The position numbers were made by a program, and so were the translations under genes. From contig CAJUFB010000057.1 in NCBI GenBank assembly GCA_910585805.1, forward strand, positions 1 to 24,353: DNA of 24,353 bases, read 5' to 3'. Below, piece by piece: positions 1 through 7,372 of this stretch; position 1 is the first letter of the stretch, and each line of letters starts with the position of its first letter. This DNA comes from an uncultured Acetatifactor sp. (lineage in GTDB: Bacteria; Bacillota; Clostridia; Lachnospirales; Lachnospiraceae). The notes beneath the pieces were generated by a model. It worked only from the letters and a program-made list of their open reading frames with translations, was not told where the DNA came from and made no database searches.

Positions 1-34
1 ACAAATCATAGCCAAACACACTCAGAAAACTCAT
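1..34 (-). CDS. Possible 5' end of a gene running off the left edge
   Basis: An ATG at 34-32 opens a frame that stays open for the 11 codons left in the window and reads MSFLSVFGYDL. An AAAGGCGGAG stretch about six bases upstream could be a ribosome site. The short hydrophobic start with an FGYD motif recalls the N-terminus of YesL/DUF624-type small membrane proteins, but eleven residues cannot establish that. The preceding 18-codon frame, starting with ATG at 86, ends in a TGA that overlaps this ATG; it has no ribosome site and is probably chance. No convincing promoter was found, although a TATAAT lies upstream without a good -35. Confidence 0.3.
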   Translation of the reverse strand, partial: MSFLSVFGYDL

Positions 35-146
35 GCTCCGCCTTTCCCTGTCCCCTCTCCATGCCCTGCCTCCAGGTTTTCGTACATGGTTATTATAAGT
101 TTCAGTTTTTTATACTACACGTCAGTAAAACCTGCCGCGAATTCCG

Positions 147-210
147 ACTGCAGACCGCCGGCAAGGCACCTTCGCTCATTTTCTCACTGCAATTTCCGGC
201 GGTCTGCAGT
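147..210. repeat. 15-bp perfect inverted repeat downstream of the histidine kinase
   Basis: ACTGCAGACCGCCGG at 147-161 is repeated exactly as its reverse complement at 196-210, separated by 34 bases. It begins 22 bases past the kinase stop codon. In the direction of transcription the hairpin is not followed at once by a T tract (a TTTT appears about 16 bases later), and the loop is long, so it is not a textbook intrinsic terminator. It may be a 3' processing or stability hairpin, a bidirectional structure, or the footprint of a small element. Confidence 0.7.
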
Positions 211-231
211 GTAAAAGGGACGCCTCCTTGA

Positions 232-1662
232 TCAGGCTCCTTCCAAATGAACATAAAAGCGGATTTCAAAGCAGGCACCTCCCTCCGGCCGGTTCCTTGC
301 CCGTATGGTTCCGTTCTGGCGCTGAATGATCTCCCGGGCCAGAGCCAATCCGATTCCGATACCTCCTTCTCCCGCATTCTTTCCTCTGTAAAACCGTTCG
401 AAAAGATGCGGAATATCCTCCTTTGCAAATCCCTCCCCCTCATCCCAGATCAGAATTTCGGTGTATAAGGGATTCTGTGCACAGGAACAATGCACCCTTC
501 CCCCATTGCCGTGCTCCAGGCAGTTTTTCATCAGATTCATCACCGCCTCCATGGTCCAGTCCAGATCTGCGACGACCGTCATCGCCCCCAGTTCCGGTAT
601 ATCTACAGATGTGCCGGAACCCGCAAAGAATTCCTGCAGGTTATCCGCCGCCAGCACGAGCAGCGTAAAAACATCCACTTCCTTCTTCTGCAAAACAAGC
701 GTTCCGGCATCAATCCGGGACAGCACCAGAAGGGCCTCCTCCAAATGGGCCAGCCGTGAAAGCTGTTTTTCCACCTGTTTCAGGTGACTGCCGCATACAT
801 TTTTCTGCACAGTCCTGTTCTCATGGCTCTCTGGCGAAGCATGCTCTCCCGCCCGGCTCATCTGCACCCCATCCAAATCCTGCTCTTCTGCCAGACTCTT
901 ACGCTCCCTGTCAAAGCCTTGCACTCCTGCCTGACTCATCTGCTCCCCGTCCAAGTCCCGCTCTTCTGCCTGGCTCTTGCTCTCCCTGTCAAAGCCCTGC
1001 ACTCCTGCCTGACTCATCTGCCCCCCGTCCAACGCCTGCTTCATCATCTGAACAGATAGGGACATCGCCGTAATGGGAGTCTTTATCTGGTGCGCGATAT
1101 TGGACAGATTCTCCGCGAAATCATCCCTGGCCTGAACCGCCCTGTCCCTGGTCTGATAGAGAGAAGTGACAGTCTTATATATTTCATCCTCCAGTTTGGA
1201 AAACCCGTCCTCACCTGTGGCGGAGAGAACGGCAGCCCTGCCTGTATTGGCCTGTTCCAGGTACTCCGCCAGGGCCTGAATCCGCCCTGCTTCCTTTTTA
1301 TTCCGATACAAAAAGGTAATAAAAATAAGAAAAACACCTGCCAGAAACCCTGCCCCGATATACAAAAAACTCTGCCTGCAGGCAATCCCCGCAAAGTCAA
1401 ATACACGGTATCCCAAACTCCCCAGAATATCATCTTCGGCCACACCGTCTGGATTTCCGTCCGTAAATTCCTTCAGGGCAGCGGAAACAATTTTCCGCGC
1501 TTCCGGTTCCTGCTCCACCACCTCCCCGCAGACGACATTCACCAGGTCAAACTGCAGCCGGCTGTAATGGTAAGTAAACAGCAGACCGGAGACAGCGGAG
1601 GCAAGCAGCCCCACCGCCGCGGCAAAGCCTAAAGTGATCAGTATATGTTTCCGCCCGCTCAT
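232..1662 (-). CDS. Sensor histidine kinase with tandem-repeat insertion in the DHp domain
   Basis: This is a membrane-bound two-component sensor kinase, the partner of the response regulator just upstream. I place the start at the ATG at 1662, which overlaps the regulator stop in an ATGA and follows GGAGG by eight bases; a longer frame to 1710 has no such support. Seen in the 476-residue protein: TM1 about 5-30, a short outside loop, TM2 about 97-119, a linker, the H box NIAHQIKTPIT with phospho-acceptor His191, the N box (NLMKNCLEH, about 376), G1 DEGEGF (about 407), F box LFERFYRGK (about 420) and G2 GIGIGLALA (about 434). Between the H-box helix and the second DHp helix (restarting near LKQVEKQLSRLAHLEEALL) lie about 78 extra residues with a 26-residue repeat. 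The arrangement resembles kinases of the peptide- or envelope-stress type, but the signal is unknown. Confidence 0.93.
   Translation of the reverse strand: MSGRKHILITLGFAAAVGLLASAVSGLLFTYHYSRLQFDLVNVVCGEVVEQEPEARKIVSAALKEFTDGNPDGVAEDDILGSLGYRVFDFAGIACRQSFLYIGAGFLAGVFLIFITFLYRNKKEAGRIQALAEYLEQANTGRAAVLSATGEDGFSKLEDEIYKTVTSLYQTRDRAVQARDDFAENLSNIAHQIKTPITAMSLSVQMMKQALDGGQMSQAGVQGFDRESKSQAEERDLDGEQMSQAGVQGFDRERKSLAEEQDLDGVQMSRAGEHASPESHENRTVQKNVCGSHLKQVEKQLSRLAHLEEALLVLSRIDAGTLVLQKKEVDVFTLLVLAADNLQEFFAGSGTSVDIPELGAMTVVADLDWTMEAVMNLMKNCLEHGNGGRVHCSCAQNPLYTEILIWDEGEGFAKEDIPHLFERFYRGKNAGEGGIGIGLALAREIIQRQNGTIRARNRPEGGACFEIRFYVHLEGA
842..1032. repeat. 78-bp in-frame tandem repeat (about 2.5 copies) inside the histidine kinase
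   Basis: Copies lie at 955-1032 and 877-954, with a partial degenerate third at about 842-876. The first two differ at about eight of 78 bases by eye. Each encodes 26 residues beginning LDG(G/E)QMSQAGVQGFDRE. Because the unit is a multiple of three, gain or loss of copies would keep the kinase in frame. Confidence 0.9.
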
Positions 1663-2327
1663 AGGATATCCTCCATACGGTATCCCACGCTTCTGACTGT
1701 CTTCAGACACTCCGGCTGGTTCAGCTTATCCCGCAGCCGCTTCATGGTGACCGTTAAGGTATTATCATTTACATAGCTGCCGTTGGCATCCCACACCTGC
1801 TCCAGGATTTTTTCCCTGGTAACCGTCTTCCCTTTATGCTGCATCAGGTACAAAAGCAGCTGATATTCCGCCGCGCTTAAGAGGATTTCTTCCGAATGAC
1901 AGATGACCTGCCGGCGATTTGTGTCAATGGAGATACCGCCGCAGGACAGATATTGTTCCCCCACATTGCCGGTTCTGCGCAGCACCGCCCGAATCCGGGA
2001 ATACAGCACTTCCAGTTCAAAGGGTTTTACTACATAATCGTCTGCGCCGTTTTGAAAACCGGAGACAATGTCGGCCGAATCTCCTCTGACCGTGAGAAAG
2101 ATTACCGGAAGTTCCTTCCAGTTGCCCCGAATCCACCGGCACAGGCTGTCCCCCCGGCCGTCCGGCATGTTCCAGTCCAGTAAAACCACTCCCGGCACAT
2201 GGTTCTGTATCGCCTGCCTGGCCCGGGCAAGGGTTGCGCATATGGTTACTTTGAAATTCCGTTGTTCCAGATACGTTTTTACGGTATCTGCAATATCCGG
2301 ATTGTCCTCGATATAATATAAATCCAC
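1659..2327 (-). CDS. OmpR/PhoB-family response regulator
   Basis: This is a DNA-binding response regulator, phosphorylated by the kinase encoded immediately downstream (ATGA overlap, so probably translationally coupled). The receiver domain covers about residues 1-112: the acidic pair in LYYIEDNPD, phospho-acceptor Asp51 in LLDWNMPDG, the Thr of IFLTVRGDS and Lys101 in YVVKPF. The winged-helix DNA-binding domain covers about 125-222 and ends with the typical VRSVGYRMED. I prefer the GTG at 2327 as start: it places the domain three residues from the N-terminus and follows an AAAGGG by seven bases. A longer frame begins with ATG at 2381 but would add an 18-residue basic tail. The targets are unknown; such pairs often control a neighbouring transporter, which would lie beyond the left edge. 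Confidence 0.93.
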   Translation of the reverse strand: MDLYYIEDNPDIADTVKTYLEQRNFKVTICATLARARQAIQNHVPGVVLLDWNMPDGRGDSLCRWIRGNWKELPVIFLTVRGDSADIVSGFQNGADDYVVKPFELEVLYSRIRAVLRRTGNVGEQYLSCGGISIDTNRRQVICHSEEILLSAAEYQLLLYLMQHKGKTVTREKILEQVWDANGSYVNDNTLTVTMKRLRDKLNQPECLKTVRSVGYRMEDIL

Positions 2328-2509
2328 CAGGGTTCCCTTTCGCCTTTTTCTTTTTATAGTCTCTCGGAAGCTCCAGCCCACTATCGCGCTGTTTTCCGGA
2401 ACTCCTTCGGACTGATTCTCCCGCTATTCCAGGAAGGTTCAGCCCGAATGCCAGATTCTGCTTCCAAATGCCGAGAGGCTGTTTCCGCTCCTATATTCTC
2501 CGCCCGGAA

Positions 2510-3316
2510 TCAGTTCTTTATCCACACTCCGAAGCCATTCCCTATTTTCCCGCCTTCCTGCAAATATTTCTTCATGCTCTTCTGCAGGCGGGTATTTTCC
2601 GGATAATCTGCAACCCGGGCGTTTCCCGTCTTGAATACCCATTCCACATACTCCTGCCCCTGGTAATCCACCTCCTGAATCCGGAATCTGCGCTGAAAGT
2701 CCAGAATATGGGAATCCTCCGGCAGCAGGGCTTTCAACTCCGGTGCCAGAAGCCATGAATGGCATACATAATCCTTATCTCGATAATCAGGAAAATACCT
2801 GGCAAAAAAGCTTTCTGCCGCTTCCATGGAGACATCACATTTTTCTCTGGTTAAAACAGCGTCGGAAGGGATATGAATGCTCACCCTCTTCCTGCCGTCG
2901 TCTATCATCTCATATTCCAGTTCCCCAATCCTGAACAGATTCCCGCTGATCTGACGCCCGGTCCACCATTCCCTGTCAAAGGCATACATTCCGGTTTTTT
3001 CCCTGCATTCCTCTATAAACCTGGAAAAGCAGCCCATGGTATCAAAAAAGATCTCCTCCGGTATCCCCTTTTCCTCATACCAGTGATACAGGTCCGCCCC
3101 GCACAGCAGCATGTATGTGAGCATTTTTATTTTCCCGGGATCCGGCTCCAGAATTTCTTCCAGTTCTCTTCTTGCCCGGGCCTCTGTATCTCTGCTTTTC
3201 AGTCTTTCCCTGAGAGATTCTGTCGGGCCGAAATCGGCAGTCTTATAATAATCCATGACTTTTTCCTGTATTTCACCGGGCAGATGTATTCTCCCGCATA
3301 ATGTAAATAAATCCAT
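2510..3316 (-). CDS. Acyltransferase domain-containing (GNAT-like, NAT_N/GNAT_C type) protein
   Basis: This 268-residue soluble protein resembles the clostridial 'acyltransferase domain-containing protein' family, in which an N-terminal helical domain precedes a GNAT-like C-terminal half. The assignment rests on overall appearance: an N-terminal helical half with LTYMLLCGADLYHWYEEKGI and a DTMGCFSRFIEECRE segment, a central strand region (LFRIGELEYEMIDDGRKRVSIHIPSD) and a C-terminal part with MEAAESFFARYFPDY and DSHILDFQRRF. I see no signal peptide or membrane segment. The substrate is unknown. The ATG at 3316 is preceded by a weak GGTGAG. It lies 183 bases upstream of the response regulator and 154 bases downstream of rlmH, so co-transcription with either is uncertain. 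Confidence 0.7.
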   Translation of the reverse strand: MDLFTLCGRIHLPGEIQEKVMDYYKTADFGPTESLRERLKSRDTEARARRELEEILEPDPGKIKMLTYMLLCGADLYHWYEEKGIPEEIFFDTMGCFSRFIEECREKTGMYAFDREWWTGRQISGNLFRIGELEYEMIDDGRKRVSIHIPSDAVLTREKCDVSMEAAESFFARYFPDYRDKDYVCHSWLLAPELKALLPEDSHILDFQRRFRIQEVDYQGQEYVEWVFKTGNARVADYPENTRLQKSMKKYLQEGGKIGNGFGVWIKN

Positions 3317-3319
3317 GTC

Positions 3320-3454
3320 TCACCACATCTCCCTTCTCTTTCTGAACATTATCAGAAAATCCACAAAGGTTGCCTGAATACAGGGAAATTCCACGTATTC
3401 CCTGAACTCTGCCAAGACAGCCGTTTGGCAGGTACTGTCCGAGGAAAACCACAT
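3320..3454 (-). CDS. Possible small ORF of 44 codons between rlmH and the acyltransferase gene
   Basis: The 154-base spacer holds an open frame from ATG at 3454 to TGA at 3320-3322, ending three bases before the next gene's ATG. The product begins MWFSSDSTCQTAVLAEF and ends RKRREMW. The only possible ribosome site is GAGGG about 13 bases upstream, which is too far for comfort. I recognise no family. It may be chance, a decayed gene end, or an upstream ORF coupled to the acyltransferase gene. Confidence 0.22.
   Translation of the reverse strand: MWFSSDSTCQTAVLAEFREYVEFPCIQATFVDFLIMFRKRREMW
3381..3431. repeat. Two adjacent 7-bp perfect hairpins after rlmH
   Basis: CTGCCAA (3409-3415) pairs with TTGGCAG (3425-3431) across nine bases, and CAGGGAA (3381-3387) pairs with TTCCCTG (3398-3404) across ten bases. 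They lie 40-90 bases past the rlmH stop and are transcribed in sequence. Neither is followed by a run of T. They could slow polymerase or protect the rlmH 3' end. Confidence 0.45.
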
Positions 3455-3470
3455 CCAGACCAACACACCC

Positions 3471-3950
3471 TCACTTATGGTACGGTGCCCCCTGTATAAT
3501 CCGGAAAGCCCGGTAAATCTGCTCCGCCAGTATTACGCGCATCAGCTGATGCGGAAAGGTCATGTCCGAAAAACTCAGCGCCATGTCCGCCCTTCTGCGC
3601 ACAGATTCGTGAAGCCCTAACGAGCCGCCGATGACAAACACAATATGGCTGGTTCCTTTTACAGTCAGCCCCTCCATCCACCTGGCGAACCCTTCAGAAG
3701 TCAGCCTCTTCCCCCCAATCTCCAAAGTACAGACAAAGGCGTCCTCCCGGATTTTCTCCAGAAGGCGCCTCGCCTCTTTTTCCTTTATCTGCTCCTCCTG
3801 AGCCTCGCCGGCTCCTTCGGGCGTTTTCTCATCTGCCACTTCCAGAAATTCCAGTCTGCAGTATCTGCTTAACCGTTTCTCATATTCCGATACAGCGTCT
3901 CTGTAGAATTTCTCCTTTATCCTGCCCACACATGCGATGCTGATTTTCAA
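3471..3950 (-). CDS. rlmH: 23S rRNA (pseudouridine-1915-N3)-methyltransferase RlmH
   Basis: This SPOUT-class methyltransferase uses S-adenosylmethionine to methylate pseudouridine 1915 in helix 69 of 23S rRNA, acting on assembled 70S ribosomes. The protein starts KISIACVGRIKEKFYRDA and ends with the family's knot region GGSLGLHESVRRRADM, FSDMTFPHQLMRVILAEQIYRA and the terminal YHK. I choose the TTG at 3950: it follows GAGGGAGA by about five bases and gives 159 residues, the usual length for Gram-positive RlmH. A longer frame to 4013 would add an unrelated 21-residue tail. All key regions are intact. It sits alone between a zinc-ribbon membrane protein gene and an acyltransferase-type gene. 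Confidence 0.96.
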   Translation of the reverse strand: MKISIACVGRIKEKFYRDAVSEYEKRLSRYCRLEFLEVADEKTPEGAGEAQEEQIKEKEARRLLEKIREDAFVCTLEIGGKRLTSEGFARWMEGLTVKGTSHIVFVIGGSLGLHESVRRRADMALSFSDMTFPHQLMRVILAEQIYRAFRIIQGAPYHK

Positions 3951-4049
3951 AATGTCTCCCTCACTCTCCGGCAAGCTGAAAATATTGTCTTTCCCCGGGC
4001 TCTTTCGCATCATAAGTCACACACAAATACAGATTTTCAGCGCCTGTAC

Positions 4050-4937
4050 TCAGGCCGTTTCCTCCTCATCGCTGTAAACCATCTCATAGACAGTATCATC
4101 AATGAGTTTTTCCAGGAATCCCTGGTCCAGGTTCAGAAACTGGTGATTCAGCCTTGCCTTGATGGCCTCAAAACGCCTGAAATAGAGAATTTCCTCCGAT
4201 TCCATCTCTGCCGCCCCCTCTTCCGTGGCTGCCGTTCCGCCTATCCCAATCTGCCGGTCCAGTTCTTCCTTCCGAAGATTCTGCCTGCACCAGTCCAGAA
4301 GAGCCTTTTTGACGGAATTCTCCGATTCCGCACTTTTTTCAAAAATCAGGGCATTTTTCATGGATATGATGCCGGCTACCAGAAACAGGATAAACACGGC
4401 AGCCATCACACCATAAAACAGATATGCATTACTGAAATGCAGCGGAATCACCCCCGTGATTCCCATGATCAAAGCGACAATTCCCAGGCCTCCCACAGCC
4501 ATCAGAACCCACGCGGACGAACGATTTTCGCTGGCACGCTCGGCATTATCCCGATACAGGGAGCTGTAACCGGTACTTTTCGTCTGCGGCCCGGATAAAG
4601 GAGCCCCCTTCTCCTCTGCTCCCGCTTCGGGCGCACAGGAATCCTCCCTGTCTGCTCTCAGGCCGCTGTCCATTCCATTCTCCGTAACGGCAGCGTCGGG
4701 ACTGTCAGAATATTCGTCCTCAGTCTCGAAACAGCAGTTTTCATTCTCCATGAATTCGGTTTCTGCCGCCGCATCTGCATCCATATCAGCCTTTTGCACA
4801 GGCACAATCCGCCCTGCCGCAAACCGCTCCGTCTCCAGCCGCGCAAATGTTTCCTCATCCACAAGCTCACTGCCGCAATCGGCACATATTGAAAAACCAT
4901 CCCTATACTCACTTTTGCATTTCGGACACCAAGGCAT
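4050..4937 (-). CDS. Zinc-ribbon membrane protein of unknown function
   Basis: This 295-residue protein has an N-terminal zinc ribbon with CPKC (from Cys4) and CADC (from Cys18), an acidic low-complexity stretch (about 45-115), two membrane segments (about 142-165 and 170-195) and a C-terminal acidic, probably helical cytoplasmic domain. With both ends inside, the zinc ribbon and the tail would face the cytoplasm. I do not recognise a characterised family; short zinc ribbons of this sort are common in uncharacterised Clostridia membrane proteins. The ATG at 4937 lies behind AGGAAAGTAGG. A second zinc-ribbon membrane protein is encoded about 3.3 kb upstream at 8270-9742, unrelated outside the ribbon. 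Confidence 0.8.
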   Translation of the reverse strand: MPWCPKCKSEYRDGFSICADCGSELVDEETFARLETERFAAGRIVPVQKADMDADAAAETEFMENENCCFETEDEYSDSPDAAVTENGMDSGLRADREDSCAPEAGAEEKGAPLSGPQTKSTGYSSLYRDNAERASENRSSAWVLMAVGGLGIVALIMGITGVIPLHFSNAYLFYGVMAAVFILFLVAGIISMKNALIFEKSAESENSVKKALLDWCRQNLRKEELDRQIGIGGTAATEEGAAEMESEEILYFRRFEAIKARLNHQFLNLDQGFLEKLIDDTVYEMVYSDEEETA

Positions 4938-5058
4938 ATCTGTCTACCTACTTTCCTCTTCTGACTTAACACAGAACAAAGCATATGACATGTTACTGCC
5001 CACTTCCTGCAGACATTTCCCTTCAGTGAATTGTGCCGCGTGAACAGTAACCCTGACG

Positions 5059-5367
5059 CTATTTAGACGCAAACTCATAATCCATACAGGCTCTGTTGCA
5101 GGTGACGCTCCGGACGTATTTTCCGGCTTCCACATGCGCCGGATGATTCTGGTATGTCATCAGTGCATCCAGCGTCTCGAATGTGGAAATCAGCGCAATG
5201 TCACGATTACTGGAAGAAAGCTGATTCTGAACTACCCGAATTTCCACCGCGCCGGGCACCAGTTCCCTGATCGGCTCCAGCAGGGACGCCATCTTCTCCG
5301 CCGCCTCATTTTTCTCATCTCTGGAAAGACCTTCCGCAAAATCCCATAATACGATATGTTTTACCAT
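5059..5367 (-). CDS. Dabb (stress-responsive A/B-barrel) family protein
   Basis: This 102-residue cytoplasmic protein begins MVKHIVLWDFAEGLS, the usual opening of the Dabb dimeric alpha/beta-barrel family, and continues with a helix (AAEKMASLLEPIRELV), the strand region VEIRVVQNQ and a strand-helix part (DIALISTFETLDALMTYQNHPAHVEA) that contains the family's typical YQNHPAH motif. The ATG at 5367 follows CAGGAG by eight bases; a longer frame to 5562 runs through the intergenic repeats and lacks a site. Members are small dimers, some linked to stress or ligand binding, and the role here is unknown. It is the last gene after nfnB, separated from it by 221 bases. Confidence 0.9.
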   Translation of the reverse strand: MVKHIVLWDFAEGLSRDEKNEAAEKMASLLEPIRELVPGAVEIRVVQNQLSSSNRDIALISTFETLDALMTYQNHPAHVEAGKYVRSVTCNRACMDYEFASK

Positions 5368-5542
5368 AAAAATCTCCTGTATATTCAAGTCAGGCCCCAT
5401 TTCGGCGCCGGCCGTTGACAGCCAGCCTGAAATGCGCATATTCTTACATACTGCTGAAATATCTGTCTGTCCCATGTACCGCCTCGCCGGTTCCCCATAT
5501 TTCCCCGGACGCCCTGACAACGCCCGCGGCAGGCAGGGGATG

Positions 5543-5649
5543 AGCAGCCGCCTTACCGGCACACATAGCAGGCCATGGGCGCTGAAATTTACTTATTACT
5601 TAAGTACTCATCTATCCCCTTAGCAGCCGCCTTACCGGCGCCCATGGCC
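5543..5649. repeat. Composite direct and inverted repeat at the 3' end of nfnB
   Basis: AGCAGCCGCCTTACCGGC occurs at 5543-5560 (intergenic) and again at 5622-5639 (the AGKAAA codons of nfnB), an exact 18-bp direct repeat 79 bases apart. In addition GGCCATGGGCGC at 5571-5582 is the exact reverse complement of GCGCCCATGGCC at 5638-5649 inside nfnB. The stop codon and last nfnB codons lie between the inverted arms, so the transcript end could fold into a long-loop stem. Confidence 0.8.
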
Positions 5650-6974
5650 AGAATTACGGTAGCCGCGCCTGTGACTGCATCTCCGCCGGCATAGACGCCT
5701 TCCTTGCTGGTCTGTCCGTTGGACTCCTCCGCTACGATGCATTTCCACTTGTTCGTCTCCAGACCCTCTGTAGTAGAAGAAATCAAGGGATTCGGAGAAG
5801 TTCCCAGAGACATGATTACGGTATCCAGCTCCATTGTAAATTCGGAACCGGGAATCTCCACCGGGCGCCTGCGCCCGGAAGCGTCCGGCTCACCCAGCTC
5901 CATCCTGATACACTTCATGCCGGTTACCCAGCCCTTCTCGTCCGCCAGGATTTCCGTAGGATTGGTCAGAAGGTCGAAAATGATTCCCTCCTCCTTCGCG
6001 TGGTGGACTTCCTCCACTCTGGCCGGAAGCTCCTCCTCGCTGCGGCGGTATACGATATGTACTTCCGCTCCCAGACGCAGGGCAGTCCTGGCTGCATCCA
6101 TGGCAACATTTCCGCCTCCTACCACAGCCACCTTTTTGCTGTGCATGATAGGGGTGTTGGAATTGCTGTCAAAAGCCTTCATCAGATTGCTTCTGGTCAG
6201 GTACTCATTGGCTGAGAACACCCCGTTGGAGTTTTCGCCGGGAATACCCATAAACTTGGGCAGACCGGCTCCGGAACCGATGAACACAGCCTCAAAGCCT
6301 TCCTCCTGGATCAGGGCATCTATGGTGACGGATTTCCCCACCACCACATTGGTCTCTATCTTCACGCCGAGAGCCTTTACATTCTCGATCTCCTCAGCCA
6401 CAACGGCCTTTTTCGGAAGGCGGAATTCCGGAATGCCGTATACCAATACTCCGCCCGGCTCATGGAGGGCTTCAAAGATGGTCACATCATATCCCATTTT
6501 TGCCAGGTCCCCGGCACAGGTCAGACCTGCAGGGCCGGAACCGATGACGGCAACCTTCTTCCCCTTTTTCCCGGCAGATACAATGGGCCTGATTCCGTTT
6601 TCTCTCGCCCAGTCCGCCACAAAACGCTCCAGCTTGCCGATGGAAATGGGGTCTCCCTTGATACCGCGGATACACTTACCCTCGCACTGAGTTTCCTGAG
6701 GGCATACCCTCCCGCAGACTGCCGGAAGCGCGCTGTCCTTGCTGATAACCTGATACGCTTCCTCTATATTGCCTTCTTTTACCTTCTGAATAAAGCCGGG
6801 AATGTCAATCGCAACCGGACACCCCTTTACACACTGCGCATTTTTACAGTTAATGCATCTGACCGCTTCGGCCTGGGCTTCTTCCTGATTATATCCCAGA
6901 CATACTTCCTCGAAATTGGCAGCACGCTCTTTCGCGTCCTGCTCCCTTACCGGGATCTTTGTTAAAACATCCAT
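5589..6974 (-). CDS. nfnB: NfnB / NADPH-dependent glutamate synthase-like (SudA-type) flavoprotein, large subunit
   Basis: This 461-residue iron-sulfur flavoprotein is of the GltA/SudA/NfnB type. The N-terminal domain has the cysteine sets CINCKNAQCVKGCP and CGRVCPQETQCEGKC for [4Fe-4S] clusters. An FAD-binding motif follows (VIGSGPAGLTCAGDL, about 143), then an NAD(P)-binding motif (VVGGGNVAMDAARTA, about 285) and the C-terminal FAD motif (GVYAGGDAVTGAATVI, about 427). No glutamate synthase large subunit is near, but the matching small subunit NfnA lies two genes upstream, so I favour the electron-bifurcating NADH-dependent ferredoxin:NADP oxidoreductase over glutamate synthesis. The ATG at 6974 follows CGGAGGAA by about ten bases. 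Automatic annotation may call it gltA. Confidence 0.93.
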   Translation of the reverse strand: MDVLTKIPVREQDAKERAANFEEVCLGYNQEEAQAEAVRCINCKNAQCVKGCPVAIDIPGFIQKVKEGNIEEAYQVISKDSALPAVCGRVCPQETQCEGKCIRGIKGDPISIGKLERFVADWARENGIRPIVSAGKKGKKVAVIGSGPAGLTCAGDLAKMGYDVTIFEALHEPGGVLVYGIPEFRLPKKAVVAEEIENVKALGVKIETNVVVGKSVTIDALIQEEGFEAVFIGSGAGLPKFMGIPGENSNGVFSANEYLTRSNLMKAFDSNSNTPIMHSKKVAVVGGGNVAMDAARTALRLGAEVHIVYRRSEEELPARVEEVHHAKEEGIIFDLLTNPTEILADEKGWVTGMKCIRMELGEPDASGRRRPVEIPGSEFTMELDTVIMSLGTSPNPLISSTTEGLETNKWKCIVAEESNGQTSKEGVYAGGDAVTGAATVILAMGAGKAAAKGIDEYLSNK

Positions 6975-7069
6975 TTATTATCGTTCCTCCGAATCCTTTC
7001 TGTTGTCACATCTATACATACTCTCGTCCAAAAATTTGCCACCACTTCATACAAAGTCTTTCGACTTCA

Positions 7070-7369
7070 TCAGGAATCCTTCGGTTCTGTCAGCTTTCTG
7101 GCCTCAAGATGGAATTGTACAGCCCCGTCCGCGCAGCCAAAGTCAATTTCATCATCTTTGTCAGAACCTCTCGCACTGAAATTTCCGCCGCATCTGATAA
7201 TCTCACATAGTGTATACAGTACAGGCATCGTCTTCGGACAAAAACCCGCAGGCACTTCATATTGACAATAAAACCTGTCGCCTTCCTCGAATCCCAGCCT
7301 GCATTCAGCAGCCTTCCCTTTCAGCACTGTTACAATAAATTCCCAATCCTCCACAACCCATTTCTTCAT
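7070..7369 (-). CDS. TIGR04076-family-like small cysteine-containing protein
   Basis: This 99-residue cytoplasmic protein has the look of the TIGR04076 family: an EFIVTVLKGK strand, GFEEGDRF, PAGFCPKTMPVLYTLCEIIRCGG, and a late CADGAVQFHLEARKL. It has six cysteines (23, 35, 44, 55, 60, 79), so metal or cluster binding or redox chemistry is possible; the function is unknown. It starts three bases after the nfnA stop codon and is followed after 95 bases by nfnB, so it sits inside the NfnAB unit. Its ribosome site is weak (GCGGGAAC about ten bases upstream), which suggests translational coupling to nfnA. Confidence 0.8.
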   Translation of the reverse strand: MKKWVVEDWEFIVTVLKGKAAECRLGFEEGDRFYCQYEVPAGFCPKTMPVLYTLCEIIRCGGNFSARGSDKDDEIDFGCADGAVQFHLEARKLTEPKDS

Positions 7370-7372
7370 ATA

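Noticed and set aside
756..1073. Plus-strand frames with a Pro/Ser/Leu repeat
   Set aside because: The repeat is real but belongs to the kinase reading frame. The plus-strand frame has no start signals.
5704..6690. A 328-codon plus-strand open frame
   Set aside because: It mirrors nfnB, whose cysteine clusters and nucleotide-binding motifs are intact in the minus-strand frame.
5589..6974. True glutamate synthase (GltD) function for this gene
   Set aside because: No large glutamate synthase subunit is nearby, and the NfnA-type partner is two genes upstream, so an NfnB role is more likely, though not proven.
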